A stretch of DNA of 64,000 nucleotides from contig VWZF01003190.1 of NCBI GenBank assembly GCA_013396755.1, forward strand, positions 2,471,050-2,535,049, given 5' to 3'. This DNA comes from Sclerurus mexicanus (Eukaryota > Chordata > Aves > Passeriformes > Furnariidae). Both the position numbers and the translations under genes were made by a program. Every line of letters starts with the position of its first letter. Position 1 is the stretch's first letter. The notes under the pieces are model-generated. The model worked only from the letters and a program-made list of their open reading frames with translations. It did no database searches and had not been told where the DNA came from. Below, one piece after another: positions 1 through 13,767 of the stretch.

Positions 1-3000
1 TGAAAGAGTTCTGTTTGTTATTGCCATAATGATGTTGAGTCAGGACTATGTTTATAAATAGAATGATGAGTGAAGACTAGATTGCTATGTACTGTTGTAC
101 TGTTTGTAATCTGAAACTGTCGACAAGGTATGTACTATTTGCATAGCTTTTGCTATAAAATGTTCATATTATTTAGCAAATAGGAAGACAATAGTGATAC
201 AGTAGAGTCTTCCAGGGAGAAATTATTGGTTTTCTAGGTATCTTTTCGTTAAGGGCTGTGATTTCTTTCAAACTTAACCTTTCCTCAAGGTCAGTTAACT
301 TTCATTATTCAGTTCACAGGAGAATTTCTTCTTTTGTGAAAAAACTCGAAGTATCATGAGCTTCTAAAGACATTACAAATTTCTATTATTATTCTCATTC
401 CTGGTGGAACTGATACTACCAACATGTTCCTGAATCAAAGTTCACAGTGTAATTTCATTTGTTTCAGCATGGCCCATTGGGGTGTTATAGCAGCTCAGCG
501 AGTGACGTACTGTTCACACACGTGTATGGAGGCACCCACCCCTGCTCATTTGCTTGTTCTTTTCTTCCTTAGGGATCTGATGCACACTAATGTCACAAAC
601 GTCACGTGAAATAGATCTTTGATCTGACCCAGAATTACTTTAAGTAAGCTGAAACTCAAGAATGTCAGAGTAGAAAGAAACACAATAAGACAGAAACAAC
701 ATTTTGAGCTTAGAATGACTCTTAGTCTGATTTTGAATGATTTTGGTTCAGAATGACTTCCAAGTCTGCCCAGGCATCTGATGGAGCTCTACCGTGGGGC
801 TATGTTTCAGCATGTTGTTCATGCATTAGTTGTGAATGAACAACACTTCAAATGCATTCAGAAAGTGGGGATTTCCCAGAAACTGGTGTTCCATCCTGTG
901 GACTCAGAAGGGTATATGACAGGTATAGATGTGTTGGTTTTGTCCTAGGTTGGTTCTGGACCATTTACATCTCTAATCTTAAAGAATTTATTCCCATTAT
1001 TCATTGTGCTTAAGAGAGGATCTGATACTATATTCACCTTGATGATGATAGAATAATGTTGCTGGAAGGACATCCATCATCTGTAAGGGCTTTGGTCTAC
1101 AATCTGCAATTAGCTACATTTGTTATTTTTGGGTGTTTTATTAGAGCTGCCTTTTTTTTTGTTTAATAAGGTACAAACCAATAAAATACCAATGTGGTGG
1201 AGGTTTATTATACATGTTTAGTACTGCTTTAGTTTAAAAGATGAAATTATTGAAATTTTGGTTTATCTGTACTTTTCAATGCGTCCCTGGAAAGGGATTG
1301 TCTAGCAGAGAATACCTGTAACACTATACATGTGAATCATACTTCTGTTTCTTTAAAAAGAAAAAGTAATGATAGGAAATAATTGACTTTGAAGTTTTTT
1401 TCAGGGTGTATTTAAATCTATCTATTTGTGGACTATATGTGAACATTATTTGTACCAGTAATATAAAAGGAATAGAGCTGGGAGTTGCTGACATTTCAAG
1501 CAATACAAAGAATACTTTTGCTTCTGTGTTCTTGAAGTGTAATATCTATTCTTTAAAGCAACAGTATGGATATGTCTTATATTCCCATGTATTTCTTCAG
1601 AATATTACTGCTTGAGCCAGATAAATGAGATGAGGAAGTCATATACTGACATAAGTAATCAATTATATTGGCCAGATCAGTGACTTATAGAAAGATCTGA
1701 TTATGCTTATGAAATGTATGGTAAGGTAAATTAACTGAAATAGTAACATTTTTAGGTTATCATCTGTATTCTGAGAGATTTTCAAAATAATAAAAAGCCA
1801 TGAAACTGAGAAGTGAGGAACTAAATAGGAGAAATGACAGAGCTGTGGTAGCAGGTGTCTGGGGAAACTGAAGTGCCAGAATTGTGAAGATGAAACTGAG
1901 ACTTAATGCTCTGTCAAGGATATCATTGGATAGTACCCAAAATGTGCAATGGCAGTGGGTGGAGGAGAATGGAAAATAGGAAAGCTAGTATAAGAACTAT
2001 AAAATAAATAAAATATCTTTTTTTTTTTTCTTTCCCATCTCAGAACTCTTGGCTATTAGGAACAGAAGGAGATTTTTAGGGTTTGAAAAATGAGGCATGG
2101 CTTGTGGAAGAATAAAATGAAATACTTTTTAACATGTATTAGGTAATACTATTCCATTATAATTTTTAGCAGCAGTCTCAGTCCAGATTAAGATGGCTTT
2201 GGGCAGGGAGACTGACCTGCCTCCCTACTCTGGAGAATGTCCTTTCATCTCTCTGTCCTCCAGGAGGCTGATAAAATAATCTGTGAGGTGTGGTCTGAGT
2301 AGTCCAAAACTGTAGCATCCTGCAGGGAAACTGCTGTTAGTGTGGCAAGAGATTGCCCATAGTCTGACCTTAAAAGGTTTATCTCTTCAAGAATTCAGAG
2401 CATATCTGAATTTTACTGCTAAAAATTATAAACAAACATCAAGATTGTAAAGTTAGAGTGTGTTTATACCGTGGGGCACAGCATGGTGCCAGAGTGGTGA
2501 CAACTAAACCGTCTCTGGAACAAGATGTAGCAGAGCTGCACTTTGAGACAAGACACTTCAGGCCGTGTCCAGTAAAGCAGCTTTCTTGCTTCTGGCTGCT
2601 GAACAGCTCCTGTGCTTGATGATAGCTCCTCAGTTCGTGCACTGCACCCAGTGCAAGCATACAGGTGCTGTGAAGCACTGAAAATGAGGGAGAGCTAGCA
2701 TGAAGGTTGCTTATGACTCATGATTTCTTAATACACGCACTATGATGCTGTCTGTATATAGGTGGTGGTTACAGGCATCCATCCAGAGAGGCTCTCTGAT
2801 GCCCTGAATCATGTGTTGACAAGTGTTAATATCATCTGCATGTGGTTACACACAAGTACTGTTGTGTCAGTGTCAGTGGTGTTGCTGAAGTAGTTCTCCA
2901 TTCCTCACATTGGTACTGCTCTTGAAAAGGGCATTTATAGGGAAGGTGCCACTAAAAAGTATCTATTTGCATGCTGGATGCAATTTCTGCATTTTTTGGG

Positions 3001-6000
3001 GGGGGCAAATATTTGAAATATGGTTTTTTAGCAAATCTATTAATTCTATGGGTTCCCCCTGTAGCTGTACAGGCTGCTGGGTTTCAGGTCTTGAACTCTG
3101 TTGCACAAAGGGCTGCTCCTACCAAATGCACTTTATTGTTTGCCAGGCCAGCTGTGCTGAGCAGCCTCTCCTGAAGCTGTTTCAAGTGACTGGTTGCTAC
3201 AGCCCCAACTGTTTGGCTTGCAGCTGTGTCAGGCCCTCCTGCTGCAGTCCCGTAACTTCTCCTTGCAGCTCATCTTGCAACTTCTCTACTTCACTTGTCT
3301 AGCTGACCCCATCTTTAAGCACTGCAGTTTTCATTGTTTAGTGTCTTAACATGTTCTTTTCCCATTTCTGAATTGAAGAAAGTTTGAATGATAGGGTTTA
3401 ATACTTTACTTCATTATCTTAGAAATAAAATACTGCATAGACCCGACACCACAGCACAAACATACAAACTAATGAATGAAGCTCCACATGCTTATACAAA
3501 AGCAAGAAGGGGTTGTGTTTCCACTCATTTTCACAGAGGCCAGTCTAAAGCAAGAGCAATGAAACATCTCTCCTGCAGAAAGCATAAAGATATGTTGATA
3601 ACACACTGTAAATTAAATATTGTATTTCTTTCAAAAACTGAGAGGACTCCAGTTTGGACAGATGGAGCAAAATGAGTCAAGACATCTGTTCTGTTTTCTG
3701 CCCAGTGTGTACTTGAGCTGGGGCACATGTGGAATTCTGCTAAAATGAGATTATAAATTAATAGCCCTTCACACTTCATTGCTTGAATGAGCTAGAAGTT
3801 ATTTTCTTCTGGTTTTGAGTCCCAGGTGCAGCACTTTCTGTATACCAAATATGATTTTCTAAAAGGGAAGAAAAACCAGTGAATTGAAACTACAACAACC
3901 TCTTCTCTGCGGTCTGAGTACAGCCATGTAATAGAGAAAAGGAAAGCGTATCAACAGACAGCATAGAGGAAAAGAATCCTGTCCAGACATATGATGTTGG
4001 TGAAGAACCGGTTTGTGATTTGGGCAACAGCTTCCACTTCTGGTCCTGCCTCTGGCTTTGTGTAGAAACATAAGCAGGTCATTTGGATACATCCTAAAAA
4101 GGTGACCCATTTCTTTGCTTTTTGGTACCCAAACTGATATCCTATTGCTAATTAGGCTGATCTAGAGTTCTAACAAAGATAAATGTTTCTATTTCCACTA
4201 AAACTTAGTGAGCTGAAGCTGATTGTTACAGTCCCTCCAGCAGGACCAGCATAGGCTTGGTTCTCAGAGACTGATCCACCCTTGGTCTTCCAAGAGGGTT
4301 CAGAGATAGCTAGTATTATTTAACACTAGTCTGTCACACTGTTATAAAAAAGTATCTGTGATATATCTTGCTTAACATCTCTAAAAATGAGCATATTGTT
4401 TCCAATATTAAAGAAACTCTTATACTGTTACCTCTGCCCCACCCCCTCAAATGACACTCCATAGATGGCTGAGTATGGTAGGATACCATGAAAAGTGATT
4501 GGGCAAGGTTGACTAATTCTGTAATTTTCTAATGTATAAATGGTCCTGAACATGCTAATGTTAGTGTGTATATGGAAAATCATGAGGCTTGTACTGATCT
4601 ATATGTTATATATACAGACAGAAGTCAGCTAAAACAGCAACCTCTGTGCCTCTCTCTGTGTTTTCCTAATTGGGATGGGGAGGACAGCATGTGCAAAGGA
4701 AGATACTCAAACAGCTTGAAACTGGTTTCCATGGTAAGCATGAAGGGTGTTGGGAAGATAATTTGGGATTTCATCCAACCTCTTCATAGCCTATCAGTTC
4801 TTTGGTGACCTCCAGATAATATCAACTGGTATTTCATCTGTTTGGGAATGGGATTGTTCTCAGTAAAAAACAATGTTAATTATTTCATGGGAGTTTCTGA
4901 ATGCAATTTTCATTAATATAGAAAAAACCCCTTCAACCCTGAAAATATATCTGTAACCCTGAGGCATTCCTTATAATTACAATAATGATAATTCAGTCTA
5001 ACAGTGATATGTACATAAAGAAAACCTTCTGTTGTATATTCTTTCTGCTCAGCCCAGGGGCAGGAATGGAGTCCACAACCACAGAAAATAAAACATCACC
5101 ACGTTAGTTCCCTATTTAACCACACCTGCAATACTTTAGCGTGGTAACATCTGAACTACCACCACAGCTATTTGAAAAGTGGTAAGACCCCAGCAAGTAT
5201 CTGGATGTCAGGACTTGTTCAGAGAATACAAACTTGCATATTTTGTGTATTTTTTATATTTTCAACTTTCGAAAGAATTGTATTGCTACTATTTGTAGTA
5301 TCTTTTTCAAAGACGACTGTTTTATTTACAACCTTCAGTGACTTCCAATGATTCTTGGTGTTTGTTATCTCTCTACAAGCTCTGCCAAATGTAGTTTCTA
5401 GCTATATCTGCACTTTTATAAGAAATACAGGCTTGTAATCAGTTATTTCCTGTTGGCCTTATTTAGTAGCTTTATACAATTGCAGTTGAAGAAGTTGTGT
5501 GCCAAGAAAGGCCACTTAAAAAGTTGAGTTAACTTAAAATATTGTTCATTTAAAATTTTAAGGGATGCTGCAAGTCAGGTAAGATACTTCCCTATATGCT
5601 GCATCTCTGAGATGTCTTAATTGTGACCTATAATCAGATGGTGGGCTGACAGGAGGCGAGTCACTCATGATCCAAAAGCCATACTGCACAGGCCTGAATA
5701 AAACATGAGGTACATTGCCCTTCAGCTGAACATATCAACAGCTTGAATGTCTTCTATGTTGGGTTTGGGTTTTCACCCCACCTAGAACACCACTGATGTA
5801 ATTCCACCTTGCATCTCCATGTCCAGGTCAGAAAGATCATTTGAAAATATCATTTGCGTAGTTGCAGTCATAGGATAATGTCATTTACAGAAACAGTTTC
5901 TCCCTTGTACGTTGTACAAATGCATTGCTTTCAGTATAAACTGATGTAGAAAATAGAAATTCACTGTTTATCTGTGGAAAATATCAAATCTTATTGGTCT

Positions 6001-9000
6001 TAAATAGTGAATGGCTTATTTTGCCAAGATAGACTGTCATAAGTTTTTGGCACTTTTTGAAATTGTGGCAAATCTCGGTTAGAATACTGGATTGAATTTC
6101 CTTAGTACTAGGAAAAGTGCCCAGTTATAGATTCATAGTATTGGAATGTTTCTGTTTGTGTTTGCCAGATTAAGTGCTTCTTTTGATATGGAACTGAGTT
6201 GGGAAAGGTGTTATGATAAATCTGTGGTTTCAGGTTCAAATATATGTGGTTTATGGTAGTGCCACAAGGCTTTTAATGCTGTCATCTTTCCATTCTTTCA
6301 TTGCTAAGCTTTGGCAAAACACTTCAAAAATTATTTCAGAACACACGTTTTGCTTGGCAAAACTTAGATCCAAAATGACACACAAACAGTCTAGTTACAA
6401 GAGCAGAAGTGAGCTTCTGAGAACTTGGAACACAGTATGCTCTGTAGTTGTGAGGAGGCCTTTCCTCCTTCTCGAGTGACTGGTGTCATTGCAAAAGTCT
6501 CAATTACTCATGGTAGGGTGGAAGAGACAGTGCTGCAATGCAGGTGTCTGTTGCCCCCTTTCTGCTGCAGAAGTGTAATATTTTCTGCTGTAAAATGAGG
6601 CAAAGTGGTGTTGCTTTGTTGGGCAAATATTTCCTATGTCCTCCTGTGAACAGGAAAATATCCAGAATCCATTCTAATCAGCAAGTAATGGCTGCCTCTG
6701 TAAATATTTGACACCTGGCTAGACTTTTGTTCTAGCTTTTCTATGCTAAAAATGAGTAAATAATTTATAAAAATGTGACTTGAAGTAAAATTCAGATACG
6801 TTTTTAGTTTCCTTTGGAATATACATAGCTACCAAGGAAGTGTCCTGTAGACACTAGAGTTATGTGTTGAGAACCTCTTTTGGTCTCTTTTAGGTATCAT
6901 TTTTTATTGGGACGTCCCACTGTATGAAGAGGTATCTTCTGAATTTGCAGCCCTGGCCTTTTACAGTTTTGGGAATAAGTGGAGATTTTTCAGTGGCATT
7001 TAAGCTACATCAAGAACTAAGGAAAGTAGTGAAATAAATCTACATATTTAGACATGAAACATTCAGCCTGAGTCAGCACTGCTATTTCAAGGACATAGGG
7101 TAGTATAAAACCATTACGGTATATACCAAGGAGAGGAGAAAACTACTCCTGCTTGCTATGCATGGAGATAGAAGTCATCTACAACCTTTGCTTTTTCAGC
7201 TCAGAGCTTTCTCTGGAGTAGGGAAAGTCTAAATGCACATTGTCACAAGATTTCTGTACTGCTGCATCTTGCTTAAAGAGACAGCAAAAGCTCTTTTTTA
7301 TTATTTTTTTAGGAAACAGACTAGTTGTCATAGAAATCTCACTGACTAATTTATTTTTTTAAAAAAAGACTTGTCTTTGTTTAGGCAAAGTAATCCACTG
7401 AAAAATACAGGAGCATATATTCAAAGCAAAATGGAAAGTATCATGTTGCACACCCTACATTTATTAACTAAAAATAAATTTAATAATGGTGCCCATGTAA
7501 TCCCCATCTCCAAACGGGATTAGAAAATTCTGTCCATGTGAAAGCTGAATGTCACCATAATCTGTTAGAAATCCATTGATTTATTTATTGAATTCTCTTT
7601 TATTTTATTCCTCATTTTAACTATGGTCTTAATGTTTATGCCTTCAATTTTTCCTGTGTTTTTAATGGGAAGTAAAAATGTAACAGGAGAAAATGCATTA
7701 TGAATGCAAGTTTAAGACAATGATTCTTGCTAAAAGCATAGACAGAGTTAAAATGTGCTGTCTGAGTAGATTGTTGAGAAAAGAACACGTGTAAATCTCT
7801 GTCATGTAGGCTGGAATTAATGTTTGCTCTTTAAACCATCATCCCCTTCTGTTGCCAGCAAGCCTGGGGTGGCCCCTGCCTGGCAGCTGCTGCGATGGCA
7901 GCGTTGGCCACTGCTTGGTCAGCAATTGCCGTAATGTTCAGGTATCCCTGGTGTGTGCTGCTCCTGGGACCTGTGGCATCACAGCTCATGAAAGGGACCT
8001 TGGGAAGTGAGTTAAGGCTTTCACCTGCAGTGCAGTCGTACAGTTTTCCTCACTAATTTAGGTAAAGACATCTCAATTCCTCATGCTTTTCCATTATAGA
8101 CCTCCCATAAAATAGGGAAATACTATTATTTCCACAATGCAGGTAGGAAAGAAAGCAAGGAATGCTGAAATAATTTAGCTGGATTTACTTTGGAAAAGCA
8201 AGGTCTCAAATCCATATTTATGAAATCCAGGTTTAATGATTATTTGACACCATAATTCCAAAGAATTTGCTGTACAAACTCACTTCTTACCCAGCTACAA
8301 AGAGTTAAGAGGTGATCCAGGCCTTTGCACCTGGAGTATGGAGAACTTGTTCTTGTATTTAAATTCTGATGTCTGTGAAAACCTGAAAAGTAAATTTTCC
8401 ACATGAGGTTGTTTATCTTCTTAATGAAGAAATAAAAAAAAAAAAGTCAGTGTAGGGGAGAGAACCAAAAAAGTGTTAATGTGTAACATTTCTAGTTCCT
8501 GCAGCTGGAATTATGCAAGTGCAGAAATCTCAAGTGGAACACCTCAGCATTACAAAGGTACTTTCCAGATATGTAACAGCTCTCACAACTGAGAATCTTT
8601 TCACGTCTCAGGAAAAGGCACTGCCTATTCTTGGAAGGCAAGAATGGAAAATTTCAGTTTGGAGTTAATAAAAATTATGAACAAATGAAAAAAAATCTTA
8701 CAAACTAATTCAGAAATCAATCTTAAATACAGAGTACTCATTTGAATTAAGATCAGCACATTTTTCTACATATATTATAAATTCCTGGTAAAATAAATAA
8801 CATTTTTTCATAGCAGTGAAAATTGGTAGATGTTTATTTCAAGCAAAGGACATCAAATGCTGCCCACACCACAATTAAACAGAGCTTGTCATTACGTGTT
8901 CCTCAACACAGCTCACTTATTACCCAGGATCTTCCATAACTGCATGTTGCTATATATGAATGGTAAACTCAGGACTTGACACCTCATACCTGATTTGCAG

Positions 9001-10198
9001 GTAAAGATTTCTCATTTACCTAGCAATCTGACACAGCCAGAACAGGCTTTTGAATTTGCATATGTGATAGAGAGCACTGATTTTGTGATGAAAGATCTCA
9101 GTCCTTGTTTTGGAAAACAGTCCCCAGGGCTCCTGTGCTGAGAGGAAAATTTATTCTGAGTTTGATCTGGGCTGAATTTCTAACCACATTAGCTATAAAG
9201 GCAGCCTTTTAATTTCACGGTCCCTGGGAAATTGGAACTTGAGTAAACTAAAAGCATTGTGAAACAACTTCTGCATAAACATCTGATACTGTAAGTCTTG
9301 GACTATCTACACTGAGGCGATGATGCTGTAATGAAATTTCTTTCTCAAGATGTGCTTGCAAATTATGGATGTTCATAATTGAGTTATAGCTTATGTGCCA
9401 GTTTTTTTCCTGAATGCAGTTATAAACACCAATCTTATTTGCACTGCTTTTTAAAATGTTAAGTAAAGACAGCAAGTTTGGAAGGACATAAGTTCCAGTA
9501 TTCTGGTATATCTGTGGTATGAGGTTGATTTTGTTACCTGCACTTTCTTAAAGAGTGTTCCTGAATGTAGTGTGATGTCCTACATAGTGTTCTTCCTGGC
9601 ATCAATTTTAACAGTGAATTAATGAGCCCATGACTGTAGTCAGTGGGATGTTTGAAACTTCTGTGATGGGAAGTATCAGAAAACTGCAGTTGTACTGGCA
9701 TTCTTGACAGTGAACTTGTTCAATGTTCTGGGTGTATCAACTGAACCTGCTGTGTGCAGTGAAAAATACAAAGGTGTTTCTGCAGGAGGAAGGAGTTTAA
9801 ACAAAGCTCAACATTTCAACATGCTGTCAGGACTGCTGAAAATATATAAACCTGTGAGAGCAGTTTGTTGCACAACCCAGCAGTCAGTTCCAGAGAGGGT
9901 TTGAACTTGTGACTCAGAACTCCGCTGTCCGGTGTTTGAAAGCAGCATCTCTTGTCTGTTGTTGTTTTGGCAAGCAGGGAAGGAAATTTTTGATTATTGC
10001 ATTTCAGGGGTAGGATAGGACACTAGTAAAGACTGCACCTGGATAATATCACTACAAGATTTAGTAGCTGCTCAGAAGCAACTTATCTAGTTAATTATTA
10101 AATTAAACTCAGCACAATGTTTACCTATGTGTTCATCAAATTCCTGTCAATAGGAATTTAATGGGTAAAAATGCCTTCAAGTTAATCCAGTTTCTTAC
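1..10198. other. Presumed intron after the micro-exon; no gene recognised
   Basis: This is unique AT-rich DNA with many stops in all frames. On the minus strand I looked for a next exon in the right phase and for codons of the acidic tyrosine motifs expected after the SAM domain. I found several weak splice-site pairs (near 2280, 4430, 8020, 9000) but none with convincing homology. The open frames of 60-130 codons here have no recognisable product. A more GC-balanced patch with direct and inverted GC-rich words lies at about 7850-8030; it has no assignable identity. Confidence 0.5.
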
Positions 10199-10224
10199 CA
10201 GTAGAGTGGAATTTAGAAAGCAAT
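10199..10224 (-). CDS. Fourth coding exon, 26-base micro-exon (residues 62-70)
   Basis: One base completes the split proline codon. Eight codons follow reading LLSKFHST, then one base (G) remains. The acceptor ends in TTTGCAG, with a C-rich pyrimidine tract about 30 bases upstream, and the donor is GTAAGA. The phase is the one required by exon 3, and P-L-L-S-K-F matches the P-I-L-S-K-L of the C-terminal SAM helix of SLP-76. Reading through the donor meets a stop after four more complete codons, so splicing is needed. The short length makes this the least secure of the four exons, but phase, splice sites and homology agree. The following exon must start with two bases completing a G-codon; I could not find it. 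Confidence 0.6.
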
Positions 10225-10937
10225 CTGCAAATATTTACAGTTTTCCCAGCAAGTGGGTGAGGGGGAAAGCTACATGGAATAATAACAACCATTAGGTGAA
10301 GAACAGCAAGACGCTCTGTATGAAACTGAAGTCTTCTTAGTTTTGTTGGTTCGTAGAGAGAACTCCCTAATATTATTTCTGTGTAGTACTACAAGAGAAA
10401 TAATATACTTACACATTAAGTATATCCTTCTAAATGAACTTATTTTGTCACAAAAAATATTAAGGCATTTCCCAATTGTTACATCCGTATTTGCCTATTC
10501 AGCACAGTATTTAAATTCTATTTAAACTACTTTCAATGTAACACTTCATTAAATTGATCACTTAAATTGATCCTTAAAAGGCAGGTGAACCAATTCTGAA
10601 AATCTGACCTCATACACCATACAAGCAAAGAGCTTTTTTACTCTGGAATAAGTTGAACTTGTATTTTTCTTAATATTAAAGTTGTCCCTTTCTCTTCTGA
10701 GAAAGGAATCACCCAGATGATCACCCAGAAGAGACTTTCCTGTCAGCTGACCTGAACCACAGCTCTTGTAAAGGTTTCAGGATCCTAATCCTGAGAAGTT
10801 CCACCCACATCAATTAATGCTGCTCACATGAGCAGAAGGTTTCAATTCTCATTTTTCCTAATTTATTAACAGAGAAACAGTCAGAGTACAACAGTGTAGT
10901 AATTCAGTGGGGAAGCAGAAGATAATGAGAAACTTAC
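10225..10937 (-). other. Intron 3 (713 bp)
   Basis: This is bounded by GTAAGT (minus strand, next to exon 3) and a TTTGCAG acceptor next to exon 4. The content is AT-rich unique sequence; I see no repeat or RNA gene in it. Confidence 0.6.
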
Positions 10938-10984
10938 GGCTGGTGCATTATTTTGAATTGGCTCAGCTCATAGTCTGATATATT
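10938..10984 (-). CDS. Third coding exon, SAM domain helices (residues 47-61 plus part of 62)
   Basis: The exon is 47 bases: 15 codons reading NISDYELSQFKIMHQ plus two bases (CC) of a split proline codon. The acceptor is excellent (CTGTTTTCTCTCTTTTCAG) and the donor is GTAAGT, a consensus match. It enters in phase 0, as required by the exon before it. The N-x-x-x-x-x-x-x-F spacing and the final P match the corresponding SLP-76 stretch, which has the same length. This region would form the last part of the SAM fold before its C-terminal helix. The upstream intron of 25.3 kb is by far the largest seen in the window. Confidence 0.78.
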
Positions 10985-13682
10985 CTGAAAAGAGAGAAAA
11001 CAGGTTTTATTCCTTAAATAAAGATTATTTTAAACAACAGCAACCCATGAAGTGAATGACACAACATTTTTAGGAGTGAATTAAGCAAAAACCTGAAAAA
11101 ACAGTTTTTAGTTTTGTAGCTACACACTTGTCTCATCTTGGTTAATGCTTAACTTTTTGTTAGTGGCCTTTTGTAACATTTCTAAAAAGCTGGTAGCACA
11201 CACTACCTTGTTAAACTGGAATTTTTCCGGGCATGTGGCAGATTAAATTAGGCTAGTTAAAGAGTCATTTTAAAAGTGATAAGCAAGCCATTTAATATGG
11301 TCTCTCCAGCACAGAATTTCTTTGGGTTTCTTTTACTGAAATCAGCAGATCAGTATGACAATGGCTGAGTGGAAGATACTTTAACAATGGTTGGGAGATT
11401 ATTAACTCCATGTTTGGTCTCCTCTTGTGCTAAAGTTCTGCATGACTTCTCAACCTATGAAAAGCTGGTGAAGAAAAAGGAATAGAACTTGTAGTGTGCC
11501 ACCTTGGTACATACAGTGCCCATTCTTCGCAAGCTAATTCATGTAGTGGAAACAGTTTCACCAAATGATTTCAAAAGTTTGCATAACTCTGTGTACCTCA
11601 GTGTAACAAGGAGTCCATGCACTGCTTTTGATGTTCAAACTAGCGTGCAGCTTGCAAACAAACTTCTCAAGTCTGAGTTTTAAACTAGTCTAAGCAAACC
11701 CTTCTTTTAATTTGTGGATTTTCCTTTAGTGCAAAATTCCCACTAAAGTCTCTGGATTGTACCCAGACTGAGTGTGGGATTGCATGGCTTCAATTCAAAA
11801 ACCTGTTGATGCTACAATGCCCTCCTTTTCAGCACAGATTTCAGCAGATAGGCTGAAAATATGTCCATTTAATAGATTCAGTTCTAACCCTCTATCTATT
11901 TTTCTGTCAGGAAGAGCAAATTAATTTGCCTATTTTCTGGTATTTCCTAGACACACTTAGTAGTGGGTGTGAATTCTCAGAAACAGATATTTTCCAGTGA
12001 ACTCAGTGATACCGAGTTCATTATAGGATGACTGATGTTTGCCCAGTTCTGTTTTTCTGAATACTGCCCCGGCCACTGATCCCAAACCAAACCATGTTGC
12101 CTGTTCTCTCTCCATCTCACCAGCACAATAGCTAAGTTTCTATCAGCCATGAATGAAGACACTAGTAACAAGTGTATGAGAGGAGATGCAGTAGAGAATA
12201 TGCAACTTCTCATAGAAAACATATTTCCTCAGTCTGTATTTAAATTCCGGTGAATCTCTGCATTTCTTTGACGTATTTGTTGTGAAAATATGCCATTTCA
12301 GACAGTAGAGAACCCCCTACATTTAATACTTAGCCTGTAATTATTCTGCAACAAAAAGCAGCTGCATATCCACATGTAGAGGGTATGGTAATTAGCAGAT
12401 GATCTAGCAGATCTAGAAATCACCGAATTCCTAAGGAAATTTAAAGCTGTATTGAGCTGTCTGATTGCCATACAGGCCCATCTGGGCTTGTTCAGACTTC
12501 ATCAGCTGTAGTGATGACTCACCAAATTGCCTCTGCATATCAATGGCCAGCAGCTTTAGGGCCATTTCCTCCCCTACTGTTGCACCTTTTAAATGAGAGG
12601 AGGAGGCAGCTATGTTTCTTGTTGTAAGGGTTTCATTCTTATTTGCTTTTCTTTGCAAAATAGAACATTTAAGTCTTTACTTGTGTGATTAAGATTGTCC
12701 GGGTATAATTGCTTGGTGATTTCAGATAAATAGCTTGTGTAATTCTCTCTGTCTTTCCAAGATGAGGTTGCTGGAATGTGCTGCCTAAGCACATTTGCAT
12801 TCCCATAGAGGCAAGTGCTGTGTGTACGGTCAGATCAAGCACTTTTTAAACTAGCAGTGGGGCTTGGTAGTGAAACTAGGCATCTAAACAATTCCTATAT
12901 TGGTGAATGTTTTGTAAAGGGAGTGTTAACTTCATTCTTCTTGTTGTGTTTTGTTTTGTTTTTCCTGTGGCAGTCTTCAGTTCGGGTGTTTAATCTATGA
13001 GCTCCTCTGAGGTTTGAAGAGATTGATATCTATGGGCCCAGCTGAAAGTTATTAATTTTTAAATTTTTGTTTCAGTAGAATGCACTATTGATTGAAACTA
13101 AAGAGTTGATGCTGCTTTTTAGCAACAAAAGTCTGGTCTTAGGAAAGAGTACAAAAATATCTTGCAAACTCAACACTTTTGAAATTACATGGTAGCTTCT
13201 GTAGGAAGGTAGCTAGTGCAGCCAGGTTTTAATTACCCATTGCTTCTGTTTTTACTTACGATGGACATTGTTAGTGATTCATGTTGGCATGAATGGAATA
13301 AGTTGCAAATGAATATATGTGATAAAGAAGAAGTTAAAGTAGTTACTTTCCTGGAGGTATTTGAGCTGCCAAATATACAGTGAGGAACTAAAGGGACAGA
13401 TTGGGGTGTTTATTTTTTTATGTTTATAGTTTCATATTAAAGTGCAGTTAAGAAAGCATGTAAAAATTATGTTCTCTTTTAACCTGCTGTTGATTTCCTC
13501 ATTTCCATTGGCTGCTTCATTCACCCAGCATCAACTTTCTCAGTATCTCACTTACTAGGCTCAGTAGCTAAGAATAACCAAAATTCTTAGCTTGCAGATC
13601 AAGCCAACCAACACTGTGGAGTGAGAGAAATGCTGTAATGGTGCAAATGTTTGAGGTGTGTCTTTTGCTCCTTTATTTGCAG

Positions 13683-13767
13683 AGTGTTTCTGAGCCTATT
13701 CTATTGTAGCTGCTTGCCAGCACGGATGCTGACAAAGGGGACACTTCACATCAAAAACAAGGAGAAG
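13683..13767 (+). ncRNA. Possible plus-strand exon inside intron 2 (antisense lncRNA or chance)
   Basis: A good acceptor (CTCCTTTATTTGCAG) and a good donor (GAGAAG followed by GTAAGC) bound 85 bases. One frame is open, reading VFLSLFYCSCLPARM then LTKGTLHIKNKEK, without recognised homology. It is antisense to the SLP-76-family gene. Without transcript support I treat it as a candidate only. Confidence 0.2.

Noticed and set aside
4436..4472. Minus-strand segment ending in CAGAG before GTAACA, considered as the next exon of the adaptor gene
   Set aside because: The translation shows no resemblance to the family and the acceptor tract is poor.
6121..6150. Words resembling the 3' end of a CR1 in reverse orientation
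   Set aside because: The match is only about 20 bases and could be chance.
7524..7565. Minus-strand frame after an AACAG acceptor near 7560 that starts D-Y-G-D
   Set aside because: An acidic tyrosine motif was tempting, but no usable donor precedes the stop.
8018..8056. 28-base minus-strand segment with donor GTGAAA, considered as the next exon
   Set aside because: The phase fits but the sequence has no family resemblance, and both splice sites are mediocre.
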